From Methylobacter sp. (GTDB lineage: Bacteria; Pseudomonadota; Gammaproteobacteria; Methylococcales; Methylomonadaceae): a DNA stretch of 64,000 nucleotides. This document shows, in pieces, positions 36,433 through 45,905 of the stretch. Each line of letters begins with the position of its first letter. Position 1 is the stretch's first letter. The stretch lies in the NCBI RefSeq assembly GCF_004322395.1, contig NZ_SCTW01000102.1, positions 1 through 64,000 on the forward strand. Direction: 5' to 3'. A program made the position numbers and the translations under genes. The notes under the pieces were generated by a model that worked only from the letters and a program-made list of their open reading frames with translations, was not told the DNA's origin and did no database searches.

Positions 36433-39120
36433 ATGTATTCAGTTGAAATTTTTCCATGGAATAAAAATTTCGAGGTTGGAGTGCCACTGATCGATGAGCA
36501 GCACCAAAGGTTGGTTGAGTTATTAAACGTGTTAGCCGGTCATCTGATTCATCAATCGGATATGCCAACTTTAGCTAATGTTTTCAATGAACTATTCGAG
36601 TATACCGTTTACCACTTTCAGGCAGAAGAAACAATTTGGCATAAAATTTTTCCTGAAGATATTTGGGAAACAAACCATAAAAGCGATCACAGTAAATTTC
36701 TGGCTAAAGTAAACTCAATAATGAGTGAGCAAAATATTATCCCGTCGGAGCAAGTGATTGAGGAAATCCTTAGGTTTTTGACCCAATGGTTGGCTTTTCA
36801 CATTCTGGATACCGATATGCGGATGGCTAAGGTACTGCTGGCAGTGCAATCGGGCGTACCGTTAAACCAGGCAAAAGTGCAAGCCGATAAGGAGATGCGT
36901 GGCGCAATGAGAGTGTTGATTGAAACCATGCTCTCCATGTTCGATGCGCTTTCTTCACGCACCGTACAGCTGGCTAGAGAGGTGGTCGAACGTAAGAAGG
37001 CCGAGCAGACTAATCAAGATATCTTGAATCGCCTCCAGAAAATTGCCGGCCAAGTGCCGGGACTGGTTTTTCAATTTCAGTTATTTCCCGATGGCCGTTC
37101 TTGTATTCCTTATGCCAATGAGGCTATTCGCACTATTTACCGGGTTAGTCCGGAAGATGTCAGCGAAGATGCGAACATAATATTTACGTTTTTGCATCCG
37201 GATGATCTAGAGAACTTCAAGACTTCCATTAGGGTATCGGCACGAGACTTAACGCCATGGAATTTGGAATACCGTTTGAAATTTAACGACGAGTCCGTCT
37301 GCTGGTTATTCGGCAATGCATTACCCCAGCAGCAGACGGATGGCTCCGTACTGTGGCACGGTTTTGTTACCGACATCACCCAGCAAAAGCAGAATGAGAT
37401 AGACCTTCGCATCGCCGCCACCGCTTTTGAATTACAGGATGCGATGTTGGTCACCGACGCGGACAAGGTCATCCTCAAGGTCAATCAGGCATTTACCCGA
37501 ATCACCGGTTACAGCGCCGAGGAAGCCATTGGTAAAACGCCTCATATGCTCAGTTCCGGACAGCATGACAAGGCATTTTTTGCCAACATGTGGGAGACCA
37601 TCAATCGTACGGGCGCATGGCAGGGCGAAATATGGAATCGGCGCAAAAACGGTGAAATATACCCCGAATGGCTTATTATCACGGCAAGTAAGGAGCCTTA
37701 TGATCTGAATCGGCGAGTCAATAATTACGTTGCCTCGTTTTCCGACATTTCCTCACGCAAGGCTGTCGAAGATGAGATCAAACAACTGGCTTTTTATGAT
37801 CCGCTGACCCAGCTTCCTAATCGCCGGCTGCTGCAGGAGCGGCTCAAACACGGCATCGAAATAGACAGACGCGACGGCAAGCAATTAGCATTACTGATGC
37901 TTGACCTGGATCGCTTTAAGGTAGTCAACGACAGCTTTGGGCATTTGGCTGGCGACGAGTTGCTGCAACAGGTTGCTGTACGCATCTTGGCAAGGCTACG
38001 TGAAGTAGACACGGTGGCGCGTCTGGGCGGTGATGAATTTGTCGTATTGCTGGAGGACATTTCTCATCCGGAAGATGCGGCCCGGGTGGCTAATGAAATC
38101 ATCTCTTTTTTAAGCAAACCTTTCCAATTAAATCAAAACAACGAAGTAAGTATTGGCGTCAGCATCGGCATCAGTCTGCACCCGGAACACGGCGGCGACT
38201 ATGGAGTGCTTATGAGCTGCGCCGATTCCGCGTTATATAAAGCTAAGAAACACGGTCGTGGCTGCTATGCCTATTTTTCTGAAGACTTGACGCTAGCCGC
38301 TCGTGAACGTATTTCATTGGAAACCCGATTACGGCGGGCGTTCGAACAAGGAGAACTGTGCGTTTTCTACCAGCCGCAAATAGACATAGTCAGTGGGCGC
38401 ATCATTGGCGCCGAAGCCTTGGTGCGTTGGTTGGACCCGGTAGAAGGGCTGATTTCACCGCTACGCTTTATCCCCATTGCTGAAGAAACAGGGCTGATTT
38501 TTGAAATTGGCGCATGGGTATTGCGCGAGACCTGCCGACAAGGCCGTCAGTGGTTGGATGCTGGTTTTCCGCCGCTAACCTTGGCTGTCAATGTTTCTTC
38601 TCAGCAGTTCTGTCGCGGCGATATAAGTACTCTGATTGCTGAGGCACTGCGTGAAACAGGATTTCCGGCCGAGTACCTGGAATTGGAAATGACGGAAAGC
38701 GGGCTGATGGAAAACCTGGATAATGTTACCGAGCTTTTGCATAAGCTACGCTCTCAGGGTGTTCGTCTCGCCATTGACGACTTTGGCACAGGCTTTTCGT
38801 CGCTGGCTTACCTTAAGCACTTTCCGCTGGATATACTAAAAATCGATAAACGCTTTATCGATGACATTCCTCATCTGCAAGATGATATGGAAATTGCCGC
38901 CACCATTATCGCCATGGGCCATATTCTGGGCTTTAAAGTCTTAGCGGAAGGCGTGGAAACTATGGCGCAACTGAAGTTCTTGCAGGAAAAAGACTGCGAT
39001 ATCTACCAAGGTTATCTCACAAGCCCTCCGTTAAGTGCGGAAGCGTTTGTTGAGCTATTACATGATCAAGCGCTTAGTTATGAAACTATTTATCCAAGTT
39101 TGATTGAGGAAACTTCATAG
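36433..39120 (+). CDS. Hemerythrin-PAS-GGDEF-EAL cyclic-di-GMP enzyme
   Basis: The protein has 895 residues. The N-terminal bacteriohemerythrin domain (residues about 1-135) has the di-iron ligand set, beginning with DEQHQRLVE (His24) and HFQAEETIWH, HKSDHSKF and FHILDTDM, so it may sense oxygen. Two PAS-like domains follow (about 200-325 and 330-450). The GGDEF cyclase domain has RLGGDEFVVLL preceded by an intact I-site (REVD), and the EAL phosphodiesterase domain has GAEALVRW and DDFGTGFSSLAYLK. Both active sites look intact. The upstream 240 bp separate it from the divergent frameshifted regulator. Confidence 0.92.
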   Translation: MYSVEIFPWNKNFEVGVPLIDEQHQRLVELLNVLAGHLIHQSDMPTLANVFNELFEYTVYHFQAEETIWHKIFPEDIWETNHKSDHSKFLAKVNSIMSEQNIIPSEQVIEEILRFLTQWLAFHILDTDMRMAKVLLAVQSGVPLNQAKVQADKEMRGAMRVLIETMLSMFDALSSRTVQLAREVVERKKAEQTNQDILNRLQKIAGQVPGLVFQFQLFPDGRSCIPYANEAIRTIYRVSPEDVSEDANIIFTFLHPDDLENFKTSIRVSARDLTPWNLEYRLKFNDESVCWLFGNALPQQQTDGSVLWHGFVTDITQQKQNEIDLRIAATAFELQDAMLVTDADKVILKVNQAFTRITGYSAEEAIGKTPHMLSSGQHDKAFFANMWETINRTGAWQGEIWNRRKNGEIYPEWLIITASKEPYDLNRRVNNYVASFSDISSRKAVEDEIKQLAFYDPLTQLPNRRLLQERLKHGIEIDRRDGKQLALLMLDLDRFKVVNDSFGHLAGDELLQQVAVRILARLREVDTVARLGGDEFVVLLEDISHPEDAARVANEIISFLSKPFQLNQNNEVSIGVSIGISLHPEHGGDYGVLMSCADSALYKAKKHGRGCYAYFSEDLTLAARERISLETRLRRAFEQGELCVFYQPQIDIVSGRIIGAEALVRWLDPVEGLISPLRFIPIAEETGLIFEIGAWVLRETCRQGRQWLDAGFPPLTLAVNVSSQQFCRGDISTLIAEALRETGFPAEYLELEMTESGLMENLDNVTELLHKLRSQGVRLAIDDFGTGFSSLAYLKHFPLDILKIDKRFIDDIPHLQDDMEIAATIIAMGHILGFKVLAEGVETMAQLKFLQEKDCDIYQGYLTSPPLSAEAFVELLHDQALSYETIYPSLIEETS

Positions 39121-39190
39121 TTACATGTGAGATCTTGACCCTGAACTTGTTCATCAATATTTAATTAACAAATTTAGCTGAAACTAAAGT

Positions 39191-39418
39191 ATGACCCTGA
39201 TTATTAACGAAGATAAGTGCGCGCGATGCGGTGTTTGCGATGCCGAATGCCCGTATGGAGCTATTGCTCAGACTGAAGACGCTTATGTCATTGATCCGGC
39301 ATTGTGTACTGGCTGCGTATGTTATGGGGCTCCCCTCTGTGAAGCAGCTTGTCCAAATGACGCTATCCACAAAACCAAAGACAGTTTGTATAAAAAGTGT
39401 TTGGGATTATTTGGTTGA
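39191..39418 (+). CDS. YfhL-type 2[4Fe-4S] ferredoxin
   Basis: This 75-residue electron carrier has two cluster motifs: CARCGVCDAECP (residues about 11-22) and CTGC-x7-CEAACP (about 39-55), with the expanded loop that marks the Allochromatium/YfhL ferredoxin type. The start ATG lies 70 nt after the preceding gene's stop. No partner enzyme is encoded next to it. Confidence 0.9.
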   Translation: MTLIINEDKCARCGVCDAECPYGAIAQTEDAYVIDPALCTGCVCYGAPLCEAACPNDAIHKTKDSLYKKCLGLFG

Positions 39419-39438
39419 GCAGATTTATTGTTCACTAG

Positions 39439-39572
39439 GTAAGCGCTGATTAAATCCTTCGACAGGCTCAGGACGAACGATAAGTTGTTGATTCCGTTCG
39501 TGGTGAGTCCTTCGACTGTACTCAGGAGAGCCTTGTCGAACCATGAATGGAATCAATTTGTTCAGCGCTTCC
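39439..39572. mobile_element. MITE-like element with terminal inverted repeats
   Basis: The ends GTAAGCGCTGATTAAATCC and, on the other strand, GGAAGCGCTGAACAAATTG form terminal inverted repeats. The element is 134 bp and is flanked by direct repeats CTAG (39435-39438 and 39573-39576), which look like a target-site duplication. The core holds the common palindromic phrase CCTTCGACAGGCTCAGGACG with its inverted partner. There is no coding capacity. A relative sharing the ends lies at 43401-43510. Confidence 0.7.
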
Positions 39573-39718
39573 CTAGCACTCTTAAGCTCAACGGATAAAT
39601 ACAAAAAAAGAAGACAGCTCATGCAAATCAAACAGAAATAAATCCGGTAGCAGATAAAATCCGTATTTTGCATTCTCTTGTGATTTGTCATAAAGAAATG
39701 ATCTGCCCCAACTGCGAA

Positions 39719-41956
39719 TCATTTTTTACGGCGTCTTTTTTTAGGTTTATTCATCGCGGCTTGTTTTTTCGCCAGCTCAAAATCAATCTTCTTCTCGTCC
39801 AGATCGACACGAACAACGCTGACTGTGACGCTATCGCCCAAGCGATAATTAATGCCGGTACGCTCACCCCTTAACTGGTGACTGGTTGCATCGAAATGAA
39901 AATAATCCTGCCCCAGATTGCTGATATGGACCAAGCCTTCAACATAGATTTCGTTTAGCTCGACAAAAAAGCCAAACGAGGTGACCGCTGAAATAATACC
40001 GGGAAATTCTTCGCCGACCTTATCCATCATATATTCGCATTTGAGCCAGCTCACGACATCGCGCGTGGCGTCATCGGCGCGCCGTTCATTGGCGGAGCAT
40101 TGCTCGCCCAGCACAACCATATCGGGGATTCCATAGTAGAAGCTTTCCACCGATTTGCCTTGCAAACAATGCCTGATAGCACGATGCACCAATAAATCAG
40201 GATAACGACGGATGGGCGACGTGAAATGCGCGTAAGCTTCCAATGCCAAGCCGAAATGGCCTTTTAACTCGGGACTATAGACAGCCTGCGACATCGAGCG
40301 TAACAATACAGTCTGGATCAAATGCGCATCGGGCCTGTTTTTGATGGAATCGATCAGGTGCATATAATCCAGCGGCGTCGGTTTAGCGCCTCCGCCTAAG
40401 CTCAAGCCCAGTTCGCCAAGAAAGGTTTTCAGGTTAAGCAGCTTGTCGGCGCTAGGGCCGTCGTGTATCCGCAGCAGCTTGGGCATTTTTTTATGATTTA
40501 AAAAACGTGCGGCCGCCATGTTCGCGGTGATCATAAACTCTTCAATCAATTTGTGCGCATCGTTACGCACCACCGGAACTATTTTTTCAATTTTACGATC
40601 TGCGCTGAAAATAATCCGGGTTTCCTGCGTGTCGAAATCCATCGCGCCGCGTTGCTCGCGGCTCACCCGCATAACTTTGTAAAGCGCGTAGAGTTCCTGT
40701 AAATGCGGCATCAATAGTTTGTATTTCTTAGCGAGTGTCTTGTCGCCTTCGACAAGCATAAGTGCAACTTCGGTGTAAGTCAGTCTGGCATGAGAACTCA
40801 TCACCGCGTCAAAAAAGCGTGATCGCGTCACTTGGCCTTGCTCGTTGATAAGCAGCTCACTGACCATGCATAACCGATCTACATTAGGGTTAAGCGAACA
40901 CAGGCCATTGGATAAAATTTCCGGCAACATCGGTATAACCCGCTCCGGAAAATATACCGAGGTACTGCGCTTTTGAGCTTCTTTATCTAATTCCGAATTA
41001 ATCTGCACATAATGCGATACATCGGCAATCGCGACTAGCAGCTTCCAGCCTTTAGGTGTCTTCTGGCAATAAACGGCATCGTCAAAATCACGGGCATCTT
41101 CGCCATCAATGGTAACCAATGGCGTTTTCCGCAAATCGGCTCGATCTTGTTTTGCCGCTTCCGGCACCTCGTTTTTAAGCGGTTTAATTTCTTTCAGCAG
41201 CTCATCAGGCCATTGATTAGGCAGTTCGTAGGAACGGATCGCCATTTCGATTTCCATTCCCGGCGCCATATGTTCGCCCATGACCTCGATGATTCGGCCA
41301 ATAGGCTGGTGAAGCTTGGTCGGTTGCTCGACAATCTCAGCGACGACAATCTGTCCTTGTTTTGCTTTGCCCGCGCCGCCTTTTTGAACCAGAATAGTTT
41401 GCGCGATGTTCTTGTTGTCAGGCACCACGTAAATAAAGCCGTCCTCCTTATAAAGTCGTCCTACAACCTGGTGGGTGTTTCTCTGTAGAATTTCAACGAC
41501 CGCTCCTTCCCGTCGGCCTTTTTTATCGACTCCGGCAATACGCACCAGCGCCCGGTCATTGTGCAACAGAGGATTCATTTCTCGGGGCGATAAGAACAGG
41601 TCATCCGAACCGTCATCCGGCTTAAGAAAACCGAAACCGTCTGCATGACCAATAATGCGGCCGGCAATTAAATCCTCATTATTAACCAGGCAATATTTTT
41701 TTCCTCGGTTAAATAATAATTGCCCATCCCTTTCCATAGCCCGTATACGGCGGCGTAAGGCTTCTAACTGATCTTCGGTTTCAAGGGAAAACGCTTCGGC
41801 TATTTCTTCGCGGCGCAAAGGTTTTCCAGCGTGTTCGATTAATTGAAGAATTAATTCGCGGCTGGGAATGGGGTTCTCATATTTCTCGGCTTCGCGCTGA
41901 GCATATGGATCTTTTATTGAATTAAAATCAACGTTTTTTTTAGACTTCAATGTCAT
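39719..41956 (-). CDS. rnr: Ribonuclease R
   Basis: This 3'-5' exoribonuclease degrades structured RNA. The 745-residue protein has an N-terminal winged-helix segment (about 30-90), cold-shock OB folds, and the RNB catalytic domain with VTIDGEDARDFDDAVY (metal-binding Asp cluster) and FTSPIRRYPDLLVHRAI. An S1 domain (about 640-720) and a basic tail (KPKKRRRKK) follow. All are standard. It is a single gene on the minus strand. An AT-rich upstream region precedes the tRNA. Confidence 0.96.
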   Translation of the reverse strand: MTLKSKKNVDFNSIKDPYAQREAEKYENPIPSRELILQLIEHAGKPLRREEIAEAFSLETEDQLEALRRRIRAMERDGQLLFNRGKKYCLVNNEDLIAGRIIGHADGFGFLKPDDGSDDLFLSPREMNPLLHNDRALVRIAGVDKKGRREGAVVEILQRNTHQVVGRLYKEDGFIYVVPDNKNIAQTILVQKGGAGKAKQGQIVVAEIVEQPTKLHQPIGRIIEVMGEHMAPGMEIEMAIRSYELPNQWPDELLKEIKPLKNEVPEAAKQDRADLRKTPLVTIDGEDARDFDDAVYCQKTPKGWKLLVAIADVSHYVQINSELDKEAQKRSTSVYFPERVIPMLPEILSNGLCSLNPNVDRLCMVSELLINEQGQVTRSRFFDAVMSSHARLTYTEVALMLVEGDKTLAKKYKLLMPHLQELYALYKVMRVSREQRGAMDFDTQETRIIFSADRKIEKIVPVVRNDAHKLIEEFMITANMAAARFLNHKKMPKLLRIHDGPSADKLLNLKTFLGELGLSLGGGAKPTPLDYMHLIDSIKNRPDAHLIQTVLLRSMSQAVYSPELKGHFGLALEAYAHFTSPIRRYPDLLVHRAIRHCLQGKSVESFYYGIPDMVVLGEQCSANERRADDATRDVVSWLKCEYMMDKVGEEFPGIISAVTSFGFFVELNEIYVEGLVHISNLGQDYFHFDATSHQLRGERTGINYRLGDSVTVSVVRVDLDEKKIDFELAKKQAAMNKPKKRRRKK

Positions 41957-42212
41957 TTAAATAATTAAAATTGAAAAGAATGGATACAATAAACATATCT
42001 TAGTATATAGGTTTAGTATATCGATTTAGAATTGAAAGAAAAAAGCTTTTGGTCGTATACAAAAAACCGCATTCTTCACTGTAGACACTGTGGAAACTAG
42101 CGCCACCATGCCTAACCCGATCATTTAAGTTTAGATAAACTTACGCTTAATTGACAAAATTAAAGAGGATGGGTATAGTGCGCGCTCACTTTAGCTTTTA
42201 CGGCTATCCTCT

Positions 42213-42299
42213 GCCGAGGTGGTGAAATTGGTAGACACGCCAGCTTCAGGTGCTGGTGGGGGCAACCCCGTGGAGGTTCAAGTCCTCTCCTCGGCACCA
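42213..42299 (+). tRNA. tRNA-Leu (anticodon CAG)
   Basis: The 87-nt sequence folds as a class II tRNA: acceptor stem GCCGAGG/CCTCGGC, D-arm with GGTAGACAC, anticodon stem CCAGC/GCTGG around TTCAGGT (anticodon CAG), a long variable arm (TGGGGGCAACCCCGT) and T-arm GAGGTTCAAGTCCTC. The terminal CCA is encoded at 42297-42299. Confidence 0.97.
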
Positions 42300-42864
42300 T
42301 TCAATTATATCCTCTTCTTATTGATTTGACCCGTTTTTTAAAAAACGAGAAGAACAAATTTCTCTGTGTTACATATAACATATCGCCCCTTCTCCCTCAA
42401 TATCTTAATAACACCATCAAGTCTATTACTACAGACCATATTTCCATCATGCTGAGGCCTTTATAAAGCTTTGTGCTGTTTGATCTCCTTGATCTCCGAA
42501 AAATGTAATCCACGTAAGCCCAAACCGAGGACTATTTTGCGATTACGCTTTCTCTGACTGACAAATGCAAATTACGGATAAATTATGTTTTTTTTCATGA
42601 GCTTACTTTGCTCGACAAAGACTGGATAGCATAATTTTCAAGCATATATTCAAAAGTTTACGGGTTCGCCTGAATTTTCAATTTTCGCAGCTAAACAAAT
42701 TGATTTTTATGAGAAAGTCGTGACTAAAGCGTCTAAGTATTCGGCGATATACCAATGTTCAATTATTTGCCCTAACGTATATTCATGGCAAAAGACCTCA
42801 GTAAGCAGAACGCACTACGCATATGAGGGTCAACATGGGATTTTACGAGATTGGAGAATTGACT
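42300..42864. other. Non-coding stretch after the tRNA gene
   Basis: These 565 nt hold no supported gene. Directly after the tRNA the palindrome CGTTTTTTAAAAAACG (about 42328-42343) may help end transcription. No promoter consensus or repeat was recognised in the rest. Confidence 0.4.
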
Positions 42865-43041
42865 ATGACCTCTAAAGAATTAACCATGCAAGCATATGAA
42901 CTCTACTACATAATTAGAGTACAAAAACATTGGGCTCCAGAGCGTTCAGTTCATAAGAAGCGTTTACATTTTGTAGGACTTCGAGCCTTTAACAGATATA
43001 TACGACGTCAAAAAGCTGAACAAGCCCAAAACGACATTTAA
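42865..43041 (+). CDS. Small hypothetical protein (58 residues)
   Basis: From the ATG at 42865, which has GGAG at good spacing upstream, it encodes a basic 58-residue protein beginning MTSKELTMQAYELYYI and ending RRQKAEQAQNDI. The track start 14 codons earlier lacks a ribosome binding site. No signal peptide, Cys or known domain is seen. The aromatic and Arg/Lys-rich content suggests a helical, perhaps nucleic-acid-binding, product. Confidence 0.45.
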   Translation: MTSKELTMQAYELYYIIRVQKHWAPERSVHKKRLHFVGLRAFNRYIRRQKAEQAQNDI

Positions 43042-43104
43042 TTATATTCCCACACTGGGATCACACTCTTTTCACAATATTTTAATTGTGCGCCCTTAGT
43101 ATAG

Positions 43105-43250
43105 CTACATCAGCTTACCGGTATTAGAGCCGGAAGCCCTGCCTACCCATCCTAACTTTTGCATCAATCTCTGAACCAGCTTGCGATCACTTTCATATCC
43201 TTGGTTACTTCCAGTACTGCCTTGTTTTTTTCATCCCTGTAGAAATCTTC
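43105..43250 (-). pseudogene. Probable IS3-family transposase remnant
   Basis: On the minus strand, two short frames read like degraded pieces of IS3-type OrfA/OrfB: YRDEKNKAVLEVTKDMKVIAS in one frame and, after a shift, DRKLVQRLMQKLGWVGRASG in another, the latter like the R-V-x-R-L-M-x-x-L-G motif of the OrfB N-terminus. Stop codons and frame changes break it. The resemblance is short, so this is tentative. Confidence 0.3.
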
Positions 43251-43400
43251 CTTAGTTTTCGTTTATTTCCCATCTCTTATTTTCCGGCAGGCCGTAGCTT
43301 AAACTACTGTCCGGATTTTTTTGGGCCACTTTACTTAAATTTAAGGCCGCCAAATTCTTTCAATTTCGCAACTAAGTTAACGAAGGGCTTTAAGCGCAAT

Positions 43401-43510
43401 GGAAGCGCTGATCAAATCGATTTCGTTCATCGCTCGAAAAGATCAATATCAATAAAATCAATTACTTATAATTCAACCTAAGCCTATAAATGGATTTAAT
43501 CAGCGTTTCC
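43401..43510. mobile_element. MITE-like element, same family as 39439-39572
   Basis: The 110-bp stretch starts GGAAGCGCTGATCAAATCG and ends with the inverted counterpart GGATTTAATCAGCGTTTCC. These ends match those of the element at 39439-39572, while the internal sequence differs. Direct repeats at the borders are not clear (CAAT versus CTAT), so the insertion is older or imprecise. Confidence 0.55.
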
Positions 43511-43610
43511 CTATAATGATGAGTTAGAGTACACTTATTGTTCGTTATTGATGGCACCGACAATATGCTAAGCAAAAGATTGGGGGTCATTCTTAGTCGC
43601 TAACACCGCC

Positions 43611-45497
43611 TTGTCAGCGACTGATATTTTAAAATTGTATGCCACAGCTGAGCTGTTGATTTTTCAAAGAAGCCAAAAATATTTGAGATTTGTACTGATG
43701 AAACAAAAGCTACACTGCAACAGCACGAACATTATCTTTGACGACAATAGGTATAGAACGTACGGCTTGTGTACGTTCTTTGACTTTGATTTAAGACATT
43801 ACACCGGCAGACCAAATATATATGGCTGCTTTACGGCTGAAAATAAAATCCGAAACTTTAGAGTGTTAATTTTAAATCTGGTAATTTGTGGGTCTTTATC
43901 AGTTAATACCAGTAGCACTTTAGCTGCTTCGGTGACAAACAAAGAACAAAATCAGTATCGTGCGAACACATACATTAGGGAAAAAGTTCCAAACAATTCT
44001 GGCGACGTATGGGAACGCATTCGTTTAGGTATGAAAATTACTTGGCCAAGTTCAACACAAACCCTCTCAAAGCAAGATCTGATTCCAGTAAAAAATAGCC
44101 GCACCAATATATACTCCCTGCATTCTGCATCGCCATCAGCCTTAGCCACCGAGAATAGGCGCGAATCTATAGCCGCAGAAAACACTAGCTCGGAACAACC
44201 GATTAAATCAAAATATATTATTCAACCGCATACCGCAATTGCCCCATTGCATAATTACACTCCTTTAGGCCACCGCCTCAGATTCGCAAACCCTCCCTCA
44301 TCAACCTCTGACGGCTGTGCATCTTCCTCGACTCAAACTCAGCAAGCACAAACACTTAGATCTGAAAACAATTACACTGTCAGTACCGAGAACTCCATAC
44401 CCCAAGGTTTTCATGCCCAATTGCGTAAGCATACCGTTCCAACTTCCACCAATAATATATTGCCAACTAAAGCGGAATTGACTGATTCTTCGGCCCAAAC
44501 AGCAAATAATCATACACCATGCATTAACCGTACCGCTCAACACTTGGTTAACGTAAACAAACCAAGGAAGCAAGGTGACATAGCGGAGCAAAACAACTCC
44601 AAAAAAGCGATGATTAATGAACGAATCAATAAATATATTGCTGTATTCAGTCAAAATCCCGGCTACCTGAATCAAGTTGCTGAACGCGCACGTCCCTACC
44701 TGTACCACATCGTAGAAGGGCTCAGTAAAAACCAATTACCTTTAGAACTTGCTCTGTTACCCATGGTGGAAAGCGCCTATCAACCTACAGCGCTATCACC
44801 TAAAGGTGCCGCCGGACTCTGGCAATTCATCCCCAGCACCGGCAAAGATTACAACTTAAAGCAAAGCAACCAGTATGATGAGAGGCTTGATATATTGGCC
44901 TCCACTCAAGCGGCAATTCGCTTTCTAACAGACTTAAAAGAACATTTCAACGGAGACTGGCTGCTCGCATTGGCCGCGTATAATTGTGGGCAAGGTGCAA
45001 TTGATAATGCCATTAGTCGTAATCTCTCCGATGGATTGGATACCGACTACTGGTCTTTACGCTTACCCGAAGAGACACAAGAATATGTTCCACGCTTATT
45101 AGCCTTATCCAACATTTTTGCTAACCCTGCAATTTATGGGTTGAAATTTGCCCCAATAAAAAACGAACCTTATTTCGTCAAAGTAAAAATTGATCGAGAG
45201 ACCGGCATAAAATATCTAGCCGACAAGAAGTTTGCCGTACTCGCACGGCTTGTTAATCTGAGTCACGAGCAGTTCAAACTTCTTAATCCAGGCTATCTAA
45301 ACCCAACCTTGCCGACTAGGGGGGAATACACCTTTCTTTTACCCCTTGCTAATGCTAGCCAATTACATCAGCTCTTGACTAGCATTGCACAGTTTATGGG
45401 AGAACCCGTTTCAAAGGAAATGGGCAAAACCTTAAAAGCAAATTCACCAACCATAGTTAATTCAAACGAACCAATACTGACATCAATTAGATTATGA
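43611..45497 (+). CDS. MltD-like lytic transglycosylase
   Basis: The track start is a TTG. ATG 43698 or a GTG near 43863, just before the hydrophobic stretch LILNLVICGSLSV, may be the real start. Residues about 365-480 form the SLT domain of MltD type: LALLPMVESAYQPTALSPKGAAGLWQFIPSTG with the catalytic Glu, then LALAAYNCGQGAIDNAI. This enzyme cleaves peptidoglycan glycan strands to 1,6-anhydro ends. A low-complexity Ser/Thr/Asn-rich linker of about 250 residues precedes the domain. The C-terminal part has one weak LysM-like segment, unlike MltD with clear repeats. Confidence 0.8.
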   Translation: MSATDILKLYATAELLIFQRSQKYLRFVLMKQKLHCNSTNIIFDDNRYRTYGLCTFFDFDLRHYTGRPNIYGCFTAENKIRNFRVLILNLVICGSLSVNTSSTLAASVTNKEQNQYRANTYIREKVPNNSGDVWERIRLGMKITWPSSTQTLSKQDLIPVKNSRTNIYSLHSASPSALATENRRESIAAENTSSEQPIKSKYIIQPHTAIAPLHNYTPLGHRLRFANPPSSTSDGCASSSTQTQQAQTLRSENNYTVSTENSIPQGFHAQLRKHTVPTSTNNILPTKAELTDSSAQTANNHTPCINRTAQHLVNVNKPRKQGDIAEQNNSKKAMINERINKYIAVFSQNPGYLNQVAERARPYLYHIVEGLSKNQLPLELALLPMVESAYQPTALSPKGAAGLWQFIPSTGKDYNLKQSNQYDERLDILASTQAAIRFLTDLKEHFNGDWLLALAAYNCGQGAIDNAISRNLSDGLDTDYWSLRLPEETQEYVPRLLALSNIFANPAIYGLKFAPIKNEPYFVKVKIDRETGIKYLADKKFAVLARLVNLSHEQFKLLNPGYLNPTLPTRGEYTFLLPLANASQLHQLLTSIAQFMGEPVSKEMGKTLKANSPTIVNSNEPILTSIRL

Positions 45498-45905
45498 TAG
45501 TGTTGCAATCTGCAAAAATAGTGGACATTTAAGTTTAATTTAAGAAGAAGATTTTATAACATTACCAGAAGATAAATCCGCTCTTGCATGAAACGGATAT
45601 ATTGCTTTTTCCTTACGAACAAAATACTCATTTTGTTCGCTACCTATGCTTAGATTTAATGTAAGACAAGTTTTTGTCTGATTCGTCAAAATTACCCGCG
45701 CAAGCGTTTGTTCGATAATATGAAAGCATTTGACGTGTTTCTGCTTTTATAGTTGGGAGCACCTAAATCGATTTCATGCCGGAGAGCTGATTTTGTACTC
45801 CGGAAAGCCAAATCTTTCGTCCCAGCAAACCTGAAACCGGACAGGTTTTTGCTATAATTACAATTACTGTGAGTATTTACTTTTTCATATTTTATTTTTT
45901 TATCT
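45498..45905. other. Intergenic region with a small hairpin
   Basis: No supported gene is present; the minus ORF 45692-45913 has no domain and crosses the next start codon. CCGGAG (45779-45784) and CTCCGG (45798-45803) can form a 6-bp hairpin. The region should hold the promoter of the patatin gene. Confidence 0.4.
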
